From: Crocinitomicaceae bacterium
GTDB lineage: Bacteria; Bacteroidota; Bacteroidia; Flavobacteriales_D; Crocinitomicaceae
Direction: 5' to 3'
NCBI GenBank assembly: GCA_020436025.1
Contig: JAGQYP010000041.1
Span: 1-32,362 of the forward strand
Length of the DNA: 32,362 nt
In this document: positions 25,177-32,362 of the stretch, in pieces
How positions within the stretch are numbered: position 1 is the first letter of the stretch
How the letters are laid out: each line of letters opens with the position of its first letter
Translations under genes and position numbers: made by a program
The notes under the pieces: generated by a model
What the model was told of the DNA's origin: nothing
Databases searched by the model: none
The model's input: only the letters and a program-made list of their open reading frames with translations

Positions 25177-26075
25177 GAATTCTAATTACTGGTTCCAATG
25201 GGTTGTTAGGTCAGAAAATTACTGATCTCTGTATGCAAAAATCAATCTCTTTTCTTGCCACTTCAAAAGGAGATAATCGCTATTCAAAGATTTCGGATGC
25301 TGAATATCGGCCAATGGATATTGCTATCAGAGAAGAAATTGAATCAGTAGTGGCCGAATTTAAACCGACGGTTATTATAAATACCGCAGCAATTACGAAT
25401 GTAGATTACTGTGAAGACCACAAAGAATTATGCGATTTAATTAATGTTGAAGCCGTTAGAAATTTATTACACGTCGCGGAAAAAAACAATATTCATTTGA
25501 TCCATCTTTCAACAGACTTTGTTTTTGATGGTGAAAAGGGACCATATAAAGAAACAGATGAACGAAATCCGTTAAGTTATTACGGATTATCAAAGGTGAA
25601 ATCAGAGGATCTCCTTTTGAATAGTGCGTATAAAAATTGGGCAATTGTGAGAACCATCATTGTGTTTGGTATCGCTGAAAACATGAGTCGATCCAATATT
25701 GTTCTCTGGGCCAAATCTGCACTTGAAGAAGGTCAACCAATGACCATAGTTGATGATCAGTTTCGAGCTCCAACTTTCGCGGAAGATTTGGCATGGGCCT
25801 GTGTGAGAATTGGAGAATTGAATGCAAGAGGAATTTATCATATTTCTGGACCCGATACATTTTCTATTATTGAACTTGTACAAAAAGTTGCTGATTACTG
25901 GGGATTGGATAAATCTACTTTAAAAACGGTGAGTTCCTCTTCTTTGAATCAAGCCGCCAAAAGACCTCCTAAAACTGGATTTATATTGGATAAAGCGAGA
26001 ATGGATCTCGGTTATGACCCTGGTACTTTTGAAGAAAGTCTAGATAAATTAAGTTCTCAACTCAAGAAAAATTAA
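25173..26075 (+). CDS. dTDP-4-dehydrorhamnose reductase-like SDR (RmlD family)
   Basis: This 300-residue NAD(P)-dependent reductase has an N-terminal Rossmann motif ITGSNGLLGQKI (G7, G10, G13), STDFVFDGEKGPYKETD (113-129) and the catalytic Y-x-x-x-K at 137-141 in YYGLSKVKSE. The C-terminal half has YHISGPDTFS and the RPPKTGFILDKAR stretch typical of RmlD. RmlD makes dTDP-L-rhamnose. No other rhamnose-pathway genes are nearby, so the true substrate could be another nucleotide sugar. Its start overlaps the K+ channel stop by 4 bases. Confidence 0.87.
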   Translation: MRILITGSNGLLGQKITDLCMQKSISFLATSKGDNRYSKISDAEYRPMDIAIREEIESVVAEFKPTVIINTAAITNVDYCEDHKELCDLINVEAVRNLLHVAEKNNIHLIHLSTDFVFDGEKGPYKETDERNPLSYYGLSKVKSEDLLLNSAYKNWAIVRTIIVFGIAENMSRSNIVLWAKSALEEGQPMTIVDDQFRAPTFAEDLAWACVRIGELNARGIYHISGPDTFSIIELVQKVADYWGLDKSTLKTVSSSSLNQAAKRPPKTGFILDKARMDLGYDPGTFEESLDKLSSQLKKN

Positions 26076-26081
26076 TTTTTA

Positions 26082-26089
26082 TATTTTTG
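26082..26089 (+). promoter_or_regulatory. -7 box TATTTTTG for the symporter gene
   Basis: This exact TAnnTTTG match is 7 bases after the RmlD stop and 29 bases before the ATG at 26119. I see no clear -33. Confidence 0.45.
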
Positions 26090-26118
26090 TCTCTGACCAA
26101 TAAACTCAAAACTATTTT

Positions 26119-28152
26119 ATGAAATCTTTATTTATATTTTTCTCTCTACTTTTTTGTCTTATCAGTTTTTCTCAACTTGACTTCAAAGTTGCCACTGAAC
26201 ATGGAACTGATAAAATCGGAGATGGAACAGCAGAGGTGATAATTTTACAAGGGAGACCACCTTTTAAATATTATTGGTCCAATCCAGGAGTAAACATTTA
26301 TTCCAGCAAAGCTTCAAATCTTGTTGAAGGAGAAGAGATTTCTGTTAGGGTTGTTGATTCAACAGGTGCAGAGAAAGAAATCCCAGCTATGGTTCCAGTT
26401 ATTAGTACCGTGGAAAAAATCAATATTGGAATGAAACCGGCTGTCGATGTGGTAGGTGGTATTTTCTTTTTTCCTATTTATAGTAAAGAGATCCAAATTC
26501 CTGAAAAAACGATTTCAGCTCCTTTTTGGGATGATAAGGAATTGAAAAATTTCAAACTAACAAAATGGTTGGTCGATGATGGGGCAACAGTAAAGCATGA
26601 ACAACCCATTGCAATTCTTTCTCACGACAAAGAATCGATTACTATTTATGCTGTTGGAGAAGGGAAAATCGAACACAAACTAAAAATTGGAGATGAAGTA
26701 AGAGAGCTGGATGAATCTGGAAATATAACCAAAGCACTTCCGCTTTGTGTCATAAAATACGATCCTGAATATACATTGATGTCGGAGAATGGACAACCAG
26801 TATCTACTTCTGTTCCATTAATCGTAGTTTGGTTAATTCTCGGAGCTGTCTTCTTTACGGTAAGAATGAAGTTCATAAACATCAGAGGATTCAAGCATGC
26901 AATTCACCTAGTGTCTGGTAAATACGACGATCCATCACATGATCATGGAGAGGTTTCACATTTTCAAGCTCTTACAACTGCACTTTCGGCAACGGTAGGA
27001 TTAGGAAATATTGCCTCTGTTGCAATTGCCATCTCTGTTGGAGGAGCCGGTGCAACTTTCTGGTTGATTGTGGCTGGATTAATTGGTATGTCTTCCAAAT
27101 TTGTTGAATGTACTCTTGGTGTTAAATACAGAAAGATCAATGAAAAGGGAGAGGTTTCTGGTGGACCAATGTACTATTTATCGCAAGGTCTAGCTAAAAG
27201 AGGATTAGGTGGTTTAGGGAAAGCACTTGCTGCTATTTTCGCAATTTTATGTATCGGTGGATCTTTTGGAGGTGGAAATATGTTTCAAGCTAACCAAGCC
27301 TTTGCTCAGGTAAATGAACAATTTAGTATTGGTGATGGGACAGGTTGGATTTTTGGAGTGTTCTTAGCAATCGCGGTGGGTGTTGTAATCATCGGAGGGA
27401 TTAAATCCATTGCAAAAGTGACCGATAAAATCGTTCCATTCATGGTGATTATCTATGTGACTTTCGCATTAATCATCATTTTTATGAATATTGGAAACAT
27501 TGGAGGTGCTTTTACTCAGATCTTTCAAGGTGCCTTTAATCCGGATGCAGTAAAAGGAGGGATTATTGGAGTATTGGTAATCGGTTTCCAAAGAGCTGCT
27601 TTTTCAAATGAAGCGGGAGTTGGTTCGGCATCTATTGCACACTCTGCAGCTAAAACAGATGAGCCTGTTTCAGAGGGAATCGTTGCATTGTTGGAGCCAT
27701 TTATCGACACAGTAATTGTTTGTACAATGACTTCTTTAGTACTTATCTTTACTGGATACGCCGAAGATCCTCAAGGGTTAACTGGAGCCAAATTGACTTC
27801 TGCAGCCTTTACACAAGAATTTGCTTGGTTTAGCTGGGTACTTACACTGGCTATTTTGTTATTTGCTTTCTCAACCATGATTTCTTGGTCTTACTACGGA
27901 TTGAAAGCTTGGACCTATTTATTTGGCGAAAGTAAAGCAGCTGATTATACTTATAAGTCTATTTTCTTAGTATTCATTGTAATCGGATCTTCAATTGGTC
28001 TAGGATCTGTTCTCGATTTTTCCGATATGATGATTCTCGGAATGGCATTTCCAAATATCCTAGGATTGTTTATCATGTCTGGTGAAGTAGCAAACGACCT
28101 GAAACTTTACTTGGCAAGAGTCAAGTCTGGCGAAATAAGGAAATTTAAATAG
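26119..28152 (+). CDS. Alanine:cation symporter (AGCS family) with N-terminal SprB-like and lipoyl-like domains
   Basis: The C-terminal part (about 235-677) is an amino-acid:Na+ symporter of the AGCS/DagA-AlsT family: [20 protein letters not shown] (292-311), [27 protein letters not shown], and [17 protein letters not shown]. What is odd is the first 230 residues. A signal peptide (about 1-18) is followed by a segment like a SprB repeat (about 33-82: [32 protein letters not shown]). After it comes a barrel-sandwich segment (about 131-212) with [30 protein letters not shown] and KIGDEV, which resembles a lipoyl/biotinyl domain with Lys171 where the modified lysine sits. That part should face the periplasm. 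Ordinary family members lack this part and have about 450-550 residues. Whether Lys171 is modified is unknown. Confidence 0.88.
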   Translation: MKSLFIFFSLLFCLISFSQLDFKVATEHGTDKIGDGTAEVIILQGRPPFKYYWSNPGVNIYSSKASNLVEGEEISVRVVDSTGAEKEIPAMVPVISTVEKINIGMKPAVDVVGGIFFFPIYSKEIQIPEKTISAPFWDDKELKNFKLTKWLVDDGATVKHEQPIAILSHDKESITIYAVGEGKIEHKLKIGDEVRELDESGNITKALPLCVIKYDPEYTLMSENGQPVSTSVPLIVVWLILGAVFFTVRMKFINIRGFKHAIHLVSGKYDDPSHDHGEVSHFQALTTALSATVGLGNIASVAIAISVGGAGATFWLIVAGLIGMSSKFVECTLGVKYRKINEKGEVSGGPMYYLSQGLAKRGLGGLGKALAAIFAILCIGGSFGGGNMFQANQAFAQVNEQFSIGDGTGWIFGVFLAIAVGVVIIGGIKSIAKVTDKIVPFMVIIYVTFALIIIFMNIGNIGGAFTQIFQGAFNPDAVKGGIIGVLVIGFQRAAFSNEAGVGSASIAHSAAKTDEPVSEGIVALLEPFIDTVIVCTMTSLVLIFTGYAEDPQGLTGAKLTSAAFTQEFAWFSWVLTLAILLFAFSTMISWSYYGLKAWTYLFGESKAADYTYKSIFLVFIVIGSSIGLGSVLDFSDMMILGMAFPNILGLFIMSGEVANDLKLYLARVKSGEIRKFK

Positions 28153-28195
28153 AAAGCATGTAGTATTCACCACCTAAATCAACAACCACCATATC

Positions 28196-29104
28196 ATGAA
28201 TTCCAAATCTTGGAAAGAATATTTCTATTTGCCTAAAAAGGACAGATGGATTACAATTATTCTTCTAATCCTCGTCAATTGCTTGACTTTATTTTTGTTT
28301 CTCGCTAATCAAAGTAAAAGAGAAGCGTTCAATGTGAGCATCATTGAAACTACGTCAAGTTCTGAGACAAAAAAAGAACGAGTTAAGGAAAAACTTGTTG
28401 TCAAAGTAAATTCCAATTCTGAACAGGAATGGATAACATTAGGCTTTTCCCAAAAACAGGCAATAATGATCTGCAACTATAGAAATCGAATAGGAAGATT
28501 TAATTCCAGTACTGATCTTTTGAAAGTATTCTGTATTGATTCCAATTTTATAAAGAGAAGCGATATTATCCTTGATTTCTCGGAAGGAGCAGAGGTTCAT
28601 ATTAAGAAAGAAACAGCTTTTTTCTCGAATGCAAACGGAATGGACTCTGTAGCATATTCCTTTGAAAATAAGCAAACGTTTAGAAAATCACCAATACATC
28701 AACTCAAGAAGACTGATTTTAATGTAGCCTCTCGTAATGAGTTGCAAGAATTACCTGGGATAGGGGAAGTGTTAAGTGATAGGATTATCAAATACAGAAA
28801 TCTACTTGGAGGTTTTGTATCAAAAGAACAACTTCTGGAAGTGTATGGTATGTCAGAGGAAAATTTTGATCGCTTTAAAGATTTCATCCAATTGAATTCC
28901 GAAGTTTTGAAAATTGATATAAATGAAGCGGATTTTAAAACCCTCATCAAACATCCTTATTTGAATAAATCACAAGTCAATGGAATCTTAAACTACAAAA
29001 AACAACACGGAAATTTTTATTCAGTCGAGCAGTTAAAAGATATTTATTCAATATCTGATTCTATCTTTGTTAAAATTAGACCCTATTTAAAAGTTGAAAA
29101 ATGA
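28196..29104 (+). CDS. Membrane-anchored helix-hairpin-helix (ComEA-like) protein
   Basis: This 302-residue protein has one N-terminal membrane helix (about 19-38), a linker to about 65, and three HhH modules (about 71-127, 175-234, 240-300). The second is the most canonical (ELQELPGIGEVLSDRIIKYR, then GGFVSKEQLLEVYGMSEENF). The third (INEADFKTLIKHPYLNKSQVNGILNYKK) and the first are more divergent. ComEA-type proteins bind DNA in the periplasm during uptake, and similar HhH proteins are widespread in Bacteroidetes without a proven role. No comEC or other competence gene is in the window. The stop overlaps the ATG of apt by 4 bases. Confidence 0.88.
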   Translation: MNSKSWKEYFYLPKKDRWITIILLILVNCLTLFLFLANQSKREAFNVSIIETTSSSETKKERVKEKLVVKVNSNSEQEWITLGFSQKQAIMICNYRNRIGRFNSSTDLLKVFCIDSNFIKRSDIILDFSEGAEVHIKKETAFFSNANGMDSVAYSFENKQTFRKSPIHQLKKTDFNVASRNELQELPGIGEVLSDRIIKYRNLLGGFVSKEQLLEVYGMSEENFDRFKDFIQLNSEVLKIDINEADFKTLIKHPYLNKSQVNGILNYKKQHGNFYSVEQLKDIYSISDSIFVKIRPYLKVEK

Positions 29105-29634
29105 AAAGTCTCGAAGAAAGAATAAATGATCTAGTTAGAGAAGTACCGAACTTCCCAAAAGAAGGCATAAATTTTAAGGACATTACTCCTCTTTTTTGTA
29201 ATCCGGAAGAATCAAAAAATATCATCAAACATTTTGCGAATCAACTACGCGAGCAAAATGTGGATGTTATTGCGGGGATTGAAAGTAGAGGATTTTTATA
29301 CGGTTTTCCCTTGGCATTAGAACTGAATATACCATTTGTATTGATCCGTAAAAAAGGAAAATTACCTCCAGAAACGATTTCAGTTGCCTACGATTTAGAA
29401 TATGGATCGGCTGAAATTGAGATTATTAAAGATGCAGTGAAAGCAGGACAAAATGTACACATCCATGACGATTTGTTGGCCACTGGTGGAACCGCCGCCG
29501 CCGCTGGGGATTTAATTCGTAAATGTGGGGCAGAAGTACAAGGTTTTTCTTTCTTGGCCGAACTAACTTTTTTAAATGGTAAAGATTCTTTAGCAAATAT
29601 TTCACCAAATATTATAACTTTGCTGCGCTATTAA
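29101..29634 (+). CDS. apt: Adenine phosphoribosyltransferase
   Basis: Apt makes AMP from adenine and PRPP (purine salvage). The 177 residues are standard: VPNFPKEGINFKDITPLF (15-32), AGIESRGFLYGFPLALEL (58-75), LIRKKGKLPPET (81-92), and the PRPP loop HDDLLATGGT (122-131). The residue before the Asp pair is His122, where most Apt proteins have Val; the two Asp and the LATGGT loop are intact, so activity is expected. It is coupled to the HhH gene by ATGA. Its 3' end contains a probable promoter for the next gene. Confidence 0.95.
   Translation: MKSLEERINDLVREVPNFPKEGINFKDITPLFCNPEESKNIIKHFANQLREQNVDVIAGIESRGFLYGFPLALELNIPFVLIRKKGKLPPETISVAYDLEYGSAEIEIIKDAVKAGQNVHIHDDLLATGGTAAAAGDLIRKCGAEVQGFSFLAELTFLNGKDSLANISPNIITLLRY
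29615..29622 (+). promoter_or_regulatory. -7 box TAACTTTG inside the end of apt
   Basis: This exact TAnnTTTG match is 40 bases before the acyl-CoA dehydrogenase ATG, which suggests that gene can be transcribed separately from apt. Confidence 0.45.
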
Positions 29635-29662
29635 TAATCTTTTAATCGAAAACTAAAGAATA

Positions 29663-30802
29663 ATGAATTTTGCTAGAACTGAGAATCAGCAAATGATCGC
29701 TCAAATGGTGCGTGACTTTGCTGAAAAGGAAATACGTCCTAATTTGAATCAATGGGATGCTGAAGAACATTTTCCTGTTGACGTAATGAAAAAAATGGGA
29801 GAACTTGGACTTCTAGGAATATACATCCCTGAAGAATACGGAGGAAGTGGATTTGGCTATTTTGAATATGCTACAGCTTTAATGGAATTAGGAAAAGTTT
29901 GTGGTGGGGTAGGATTGAGTGTTGCTGCTCACAATTCACTTTGTACAGGACATATTTACTATCACGGTTCTGAAGAGCAAAAAAAGAAATACCTTCCAAA
30001 GCTTGCAACAGGAGAATGGATTGGTGCATGGGGATTAACTGAACCAAACACTGGGTCTGATGCAATGAGAATGAAAACAACTGCTGTAAAAGACGGAAAC
30101 GAATGGGTAATTAATGGGGCCAAAAACTGGATTACTCATGGATTATCTGGTGATGTTGCAGTAGTATTAGTCCGTACTGGAGAGTTGTTAGACTCGAAAG
30201 GAATTACCGCCTTCATTATTGAAAAAGGGACTCCAGGATTTTCAGCTGTAAAAATCAAAGATAAATTAGGTGTTCGAGCTTCTGAAACCGCCGAGTTGAT
30301 TTTTGATAATTGTAGAGTTCCAGATGAAAACGTTATTGGAGAAGTAGGAATGGGATTCATTCAAGCGATGAAAGTATTAGATGGTGGAAGAATTTCTATT
30401 GCTGCATTAAGTTGTGGTGTTGCAAGAGGAGCCTACGAAGCGTCTGTAAAATATGCTCAAGAAAGAGAACAATTTGGAAAACCTATCGCTTCATTCCAAG
30501 CAATCGGATTTAAATTGGCTGACATGGCTACTGAAGTAGAGGCTGCTGAATTACTGACATTCCAGGCAGCATTCAACAAGAATAGTGGCATTCCATTGAC
30601 TAAACAAGGTGCTTTTGCGAAGTATTATGCATCTGAAGTTGCAGTTAAATGTGGGAATGAGGCAGTGCAAATCATGGGAGGATATGGGTATACAAAAGAA
30701 TATCCAGCCGAAAAATTCCTGAGAGATGCCAAGCTAATGACGATTGGAGAAGGTACATCTGAAATACAAAAATTAGTTATTTCACGAGAAATAATGAAAT
30801 AG
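29663..30802 (+). CDS. Acyl-CoA dehydrogenase
   Basis: This FAD enzyme carries out the first step of beta-oxidation or branched-chain acyl-CoA breakdown. The 379 residues have the classic order: helical N-domain, the FAD-binding AWGLTEPNTGSDAMRMKTTA, the WVINGAKNWITHG beta-domain, and the C-terminal helices with EREQFGKPIASFQAIGFKLADM. The catalytic base is Glu363 in GEGTSEIQKLV, the position used by short-chain, butyryl and related dehydrogenases rather than isovaleryl-CoA or long-chain types. Chain-length preference cannot be read by eye. It has 28 bases to apt and its own likely promoter. Confidence 0.95.
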   Translation: MNFARTENQQMIAQMVRDFAEKEIRPNLNQWDAEEHFPVDVMKKMGELGLLGIYIPEEYGGSGFGYFEYATALMELGKVCGGVGLSVAAHNSLCTGHIYYHGSEEQKKKYLPKLATGEWIGAWGLTEPNTGSDAMRMKTTAVKDGNEWVINGAKNWITHGLSGDVAVVLVRTGELLDSKGITAFIIEKGTPGFSAVKIKDKLGVRASETAELIFDNCRVPDENVIGEVGMGFIQAMKVLDGGRISIAALSCGVARGAYEASVKYAQEREQFGKPIASFQAIGFKLADMATEVEAAELLTFQAAFNKNSGIPLTKQGAFAKYYASEVAVKCGNEAVQIMGGYGYTKEYPAEKFLRDAKLMTIGEGTSEIQKLVISREIMK

Positions 30803-30805
30803 GTG

Positions 30806-30836
30806 TTTGAAAATAAAAAAAAGTATTTTATCTTTG
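30806..30836 (+). promoter_or_regulatory. Promoter of rpsU (TTTG - 19 bp - TATCTTTG)
   Basis: TTTG at 30806-30809 and TATCTTTG at 30829-30836 match the Bacteroidetes consensus with a 19-base spacer. This is one of the best promoters in the window, 30 bases before the rpsU ATG. Confidence 0.75.
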
Positions 30837-30866
30837 CAGTCCAAAAAAATTAAAACGAGTTAGAAA

Positions 30867-31058
30867 ATGTTGATTATACCAATAAAAGAAGGAGAAAACA
30901 TCGAGAGAGCTCTTAAGAAGTATAAGAAGAAATTCGAAAGAACTGGTGCTTTAAAAGAGTTGAGAAACAGAAAGCAATTTACTAAGCCATCTGTTGAGAA
31001 TAGACAAACTCGAATCAAAGCTGCATACAAGCAAAGAATGCAGGATATGGAATTGTAA
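30867..31058 (+). CDS. rpsU: 30S ribosomal protein bS21
   Basis: This is a 63-residue, very basic protein: MLIIPIKEGENIERALKKYK, then KFERTGALKELRNRKQF, typical of bS21. It sits on the 30S platform beside the 3' end of 16S rRNA and in Bacteroidetes helps hide the anti-Shine-Dalgarno. The A-rich leader (CAAAAAAATTAAAACGAGTT, then AGAAA) shows no strong Shine-Dalgarno sequence. A strong promoter precedes it and a terminator follows it. Confidence 0.97.
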   Translation: MLIIPIKEGENIERALKKYKKKFERTGALKELRNRKQFTKPSVENRQTRIKAAYKQRMQDMEL

Positions 31059-31083
31059 CAAAAGATTTACTTTATACGTTATG

Positions 31084-31111
31084 AAGGGGAAGCATTGCTT
31101 CCCCTTTTTTT
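31084..31111 (+). terminator. Rho-independent terminator after rpsU, abutting the xerC start
   Basis: AAGGGGAAG - CATTG - CTTCCCCTT is followed by Ts to 31111, and the xerC ATG is at 31115. xerC transcription therefore seems to need read-through of this hairpin; I find no TAnnTTTG box between rpsU and xerC. Confidence 0.85.
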
Positions 31112-31114
31112 GTT

Positions 31115-31972
31115 ATGATAAATGATTTTATAACATATCTCGAGAAAGAAAAAAGATATTCCATTCATACGGTTGTCAGTTACAGGAATGATGTGGAGGG
31201 CTTTTTTCAATTTCATAATTTAGCCGAAGTTGGTGAAGTGGTTCGAAATCATGTACGGGCATGGGTAATTCATCTTTCAGATTTAGGTTTAGATAACAAA
31301 TCGATCAATCGAAAATTATCTGCACTGAAATCCTATTTTAAATTTAAGATGCTTCGAAAGGAAATTTCAGTAAATCCAGCCCAAGGAGTCGTATCACCAA
31401 AAATTCGAAAAAAGCTACCTGAGTTTGTTCCAGAAAAAGACATGGAAAAATTTGAATTGAATACGGCTGACTTGGATTTAGATCTTCGTTCTAAGTGCAT
31501 CATTGAATTATTTTATCAAACCGGGATTCGTCTTTCAGAACTGATCGAACTAAAAAGAAAGAACGTATCGAGCACTGAAATAAAAGTTTTAGGTAAGCGT
31601 AATAAAGAACGTATCATACCAATTACATCGCAAATGAGTTCTTTAATTCAGGAATGGGAAGAATATGCCACTTCAAATTTACCTTACTTGTCTGGCGATT
31701 TTCTGTTTGTCACAGACAAAGGTGAAAAGCTCTATCCCAATTTTGTTTATCGATTAGTTAAGAACGTTTTGGGGACGGTGAGTACAATAGACAAAAGATC
31801 TCCCCATGTTCTACGCCATACTTTTGCTACGCATATGCTCAACAATGGTGCTGAAATTGAAAGTGTCAAAGAACTTTTAGGACACTCAAGTCTTGCGGCT
31901 ACTCAAGTTTACACACATAATTCCATTGCGAGATTAAAAGCTGTTTACAAAAATAGTCATCCTCGTGGATAG
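31115..31972 (+). CDS. xerC: Tyrosine recombinase XerC
   Basis: XerC, with XerD, resolves chromosome dimers at dif. The 285 residues have the SAM-like core-binding domain (1-95) and the catalytic domain with all conserved residues: Arg139 (YQTGIRLSEL), Lys161 (VLGKRNKER), His231 and Arg234 (PHVLRHTFATHML), His257 (LLGHSS) and the nucleophile Tyr266 (QVYTH). The position directly after rpsU is the usual housekeeping xerC position in Flavobacteriia, so it is not a mobile integrase. The ATG at 31115 lies 3 bases after the rpsU terminator T-run. Confidence 0.93.
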   Translation: MINDFITYLEKEKRYSIHTVVSYRNDVEGFFQFHNLAEVGEVVRNHVRAWVIHLSDLGLDNKSINRKLSALKSYFKFKMLRKEISVNPAQGVVSPKIRKKLPEFVPEKDMEKFELNTADLDLDLRSKCIIELFYQTGIRLSELIELKRKNVSSTEIKVLGKRNKERIIPITSQMSSLIQEWEEYATSNLPYLSGDFLFVTDKGEKLYPNFVYRLVKNVLGTVSTIDKRSPHVLRHTFATHMLNNGAEIESVKELLGHSSLAATQVYTHNSIARLKAVYKNSHPRG

Positions 31973-32054
31973 AGATTTTCCAGTATCTATTTTCTTGTTT
32001 TACAAGTCTTTAAATTTATGACCAAAAAAATCTTTTAAAAAAGAATGAAAAACT

Positions 32055-32085
32055 TTTGGTTATAATTATTAATTCTCTAAATTTG
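32055..32085 (+). promoter_or_regulatory. Promoter of the tRNA operon (TTTG - 19 bp - TAAATTTG)
   Basis: TTTG at 32055-32058 and TAAATTTG at 32078-32085 are separated by exactly the same 19 bases as in the rpsU promoter. Transcription should start near 32091. Confidence 0.7.
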
Positions 32086-32097
32086 CACTCCGATTTC

Positions 32098-32140
32098 AAA
32101 GGGATATAAGGCTTGAAACCCTTTAAGTTCTTTAAAATGA
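32098..32140 (+). promoter_or_regulatory. tRNA leader with hairpin and boxA-like antitermination sequence
   Basis: A hairpin arm pair AAAGGG (32098-32103) / CCCTTT (32119-32124) is followed by AAGTTCTTTAAAATGA (32125-32140). The latter resembles the boxA (TGCTCTTTAA-like) element of rRNA leaders that binds NusB/NusE. Its placement between promoter and first tRNA fits, but the role is inferred. Confidence 0.4.
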
Positions 32141-32149
32141 TGAAATTTT

Positions 32150-32223
32150 GCCAGTATAGCTCAGTTGGCTAGAGCAGCTGATTTGTAATCAGCAGGTCGT
32201 GGGTTCGAATCCCTCTACTGGCT
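32150..32223 (+). tRNA. tRNA-Thr (anticodon TGT)
   Basis: The acceptor stem is GCCAGTA/TACTGGC with discriminator T. The anticodon loop TTTGTAA (32182-32188) gives TGT, and the T-loop is TTCGAAT. CCA is not encoded. The T-stem GTGGG/CCCTC contains one T-T mismatch. Confidence 0.97.
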
Positions 32224-32245
32224 CTTTAACTTTTAAATAAGTTAA

Positions 32246-32328
32246 GGGGAGATACTCAAGCGGCCAACGAGGACAGACTGTAAATCTGTTGGTGTACACC
32301 TTCGCAGGTTCGAATCCTGCTCTCCCCA
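32246..32328 (+). tRNA. tRNA-Tyr (anticodon GTA)
   Basis: The acceptor stem is GGGGAGA/TCTCCCC with discriminator A. The anticodon stem-loop ACAGA-CTGTAAA-TCTGT gives GTA at 32280-32282, and the variable arm is long as in bacterial tRNA-Tyr. CCA is not encoded. It lies 22 bases after tRNA-Thr. Confidence 0.97.
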
Positions 32329-32348
32329 CTAGATTTAAAAGTATTTAA

Positions 32349-32362
32349 GCGGGAGTAGCTCA
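32349..32362 (+). tRNA. Start of a third tRNA, probably tRNA-Gly (cut by window edge)
   Basis: GCGGGAGTAGCTCA matches the acceptor and D-arm start of tRNA-Gly, the usual third gene of this cluster. The anticodon lies beyond the window. Confidence 0.7.

Noticed and set aside
29487..29505. GCC trinucleotide run in apt
   Set aside because: It encodes the small Ala run after the PRPP loop; four or five units, too short to count as a repeat element.
31115..31972. Tyrosine recombinase as a sign of a mobile element
   Set aside because: It is in the standard rpsU-xerC chromosomal context next to tRNA genes, with no attachment-site duplication, excision functions or cargo.
31990..32030. Possible xerC terminator (CTTGT-TTT-ACAAG, 32003-32015)
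   Set aside because: The stem is only 5 bp with a 3-base loop and no good T-run, too weak to call.
1..32362. CRISPR arrays, insertion sequences, prophage or toxin-antitoxin genes
   Set aside because: No regularly spaced direct repeats, transposase or phage proteins were seen; nearly the whole window is explained by chromosomal genes.

Overview
This is an AT-rich, densely coding chromosomal segment from a member of the Bacteroidetes, most likely order Flavobacteriales. The evidence is: a type IX secretion (T9SS) sorting-domain protein next to a PorE-like TPR/propeller/OmpA protein; Bacteroidetes-restricted families (DUF4494, DUF2851, M61-PDZ peptidase, long PurM, subfamily-2 PyrF); promoters of the Bacteroidetes TAnnTTTG type; almost no Shine-Dalgarno sequences; and the order rpsU - xerC - tRNA-Thr - tRNA-Tyr - tRNA-Gly, which in this group usually leads to tuf. 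The family-level placement (Crocinitomicaceae/Fluviicola-like) is only an impression.

Layout. 1-2895 (minus): a two-domain VOC protein cut by the window edge, preceded by a patatin-POTRA-like-beta-barrel phospholipase. 2939-7236 (plus): TRIC/UPF0126 channel, THUMP RNA methyltransferase, DUF4494 protein, pdxH and a family 2 glycosyltransferase. 7229-8263 (minus): a secreted protein made of two CxxC-containing repeats. 8445-12016 (plus): long-chain acyl-CoA synthetase and M61 peptidase. 12013-12981 (minus): ddl. 13178-17293 (plus): PASTA protein, T9SS substrate, RluA-family pseudouridine synthase. 17415-19472: PorE-like OmpA protein with its own promoter and terminator. 19555-22625: purM-prfA-pyrF. 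22670-26075: DUF2851, small PspC protein, K+ channel and RmlD-like reductase, partly with overlapping stops and starts. 26119-28152: an unusual alanine:cation symporter. 28196-30802: HhH protein, apt, acyl-CoA dehydrogenase. 30867-31972: rpsU and xerC. 32055-32362: a tRNA operon with a promoter and a boxA-like leader, running out of the window.

Most genes are housekeeping (nucleotide synthesis, translation, RNA modification, cell wall). Envelope genes (PASTA, T9SS cargo, PorE-like, patatin-barrel) are interleaved with them. I saw no insertion sequence, prophage, CRISPR array or toxin-antitoxin pair, and no gene-free stretch longer than about 200 bases.

The points most worth a second look are: (1) the alanine:cation symporter with an N-terminal signal peptide, a SprB-repeat-like segment and a lipoyl/biotinyl-like domain; (2) the duplicated CxxC secreted protein, whose two copies keep blocks of identical protein sequence while silent sites have diverged; (3) at least four genes that appear to start with TTG, several placed by a TAnnTTTG promoter; and (4) terminators set 3-24 bases before the next start codon (rpsU/xerC and PorE-like/purM). 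All assignments come from reading motifs by eye; no database search was run.
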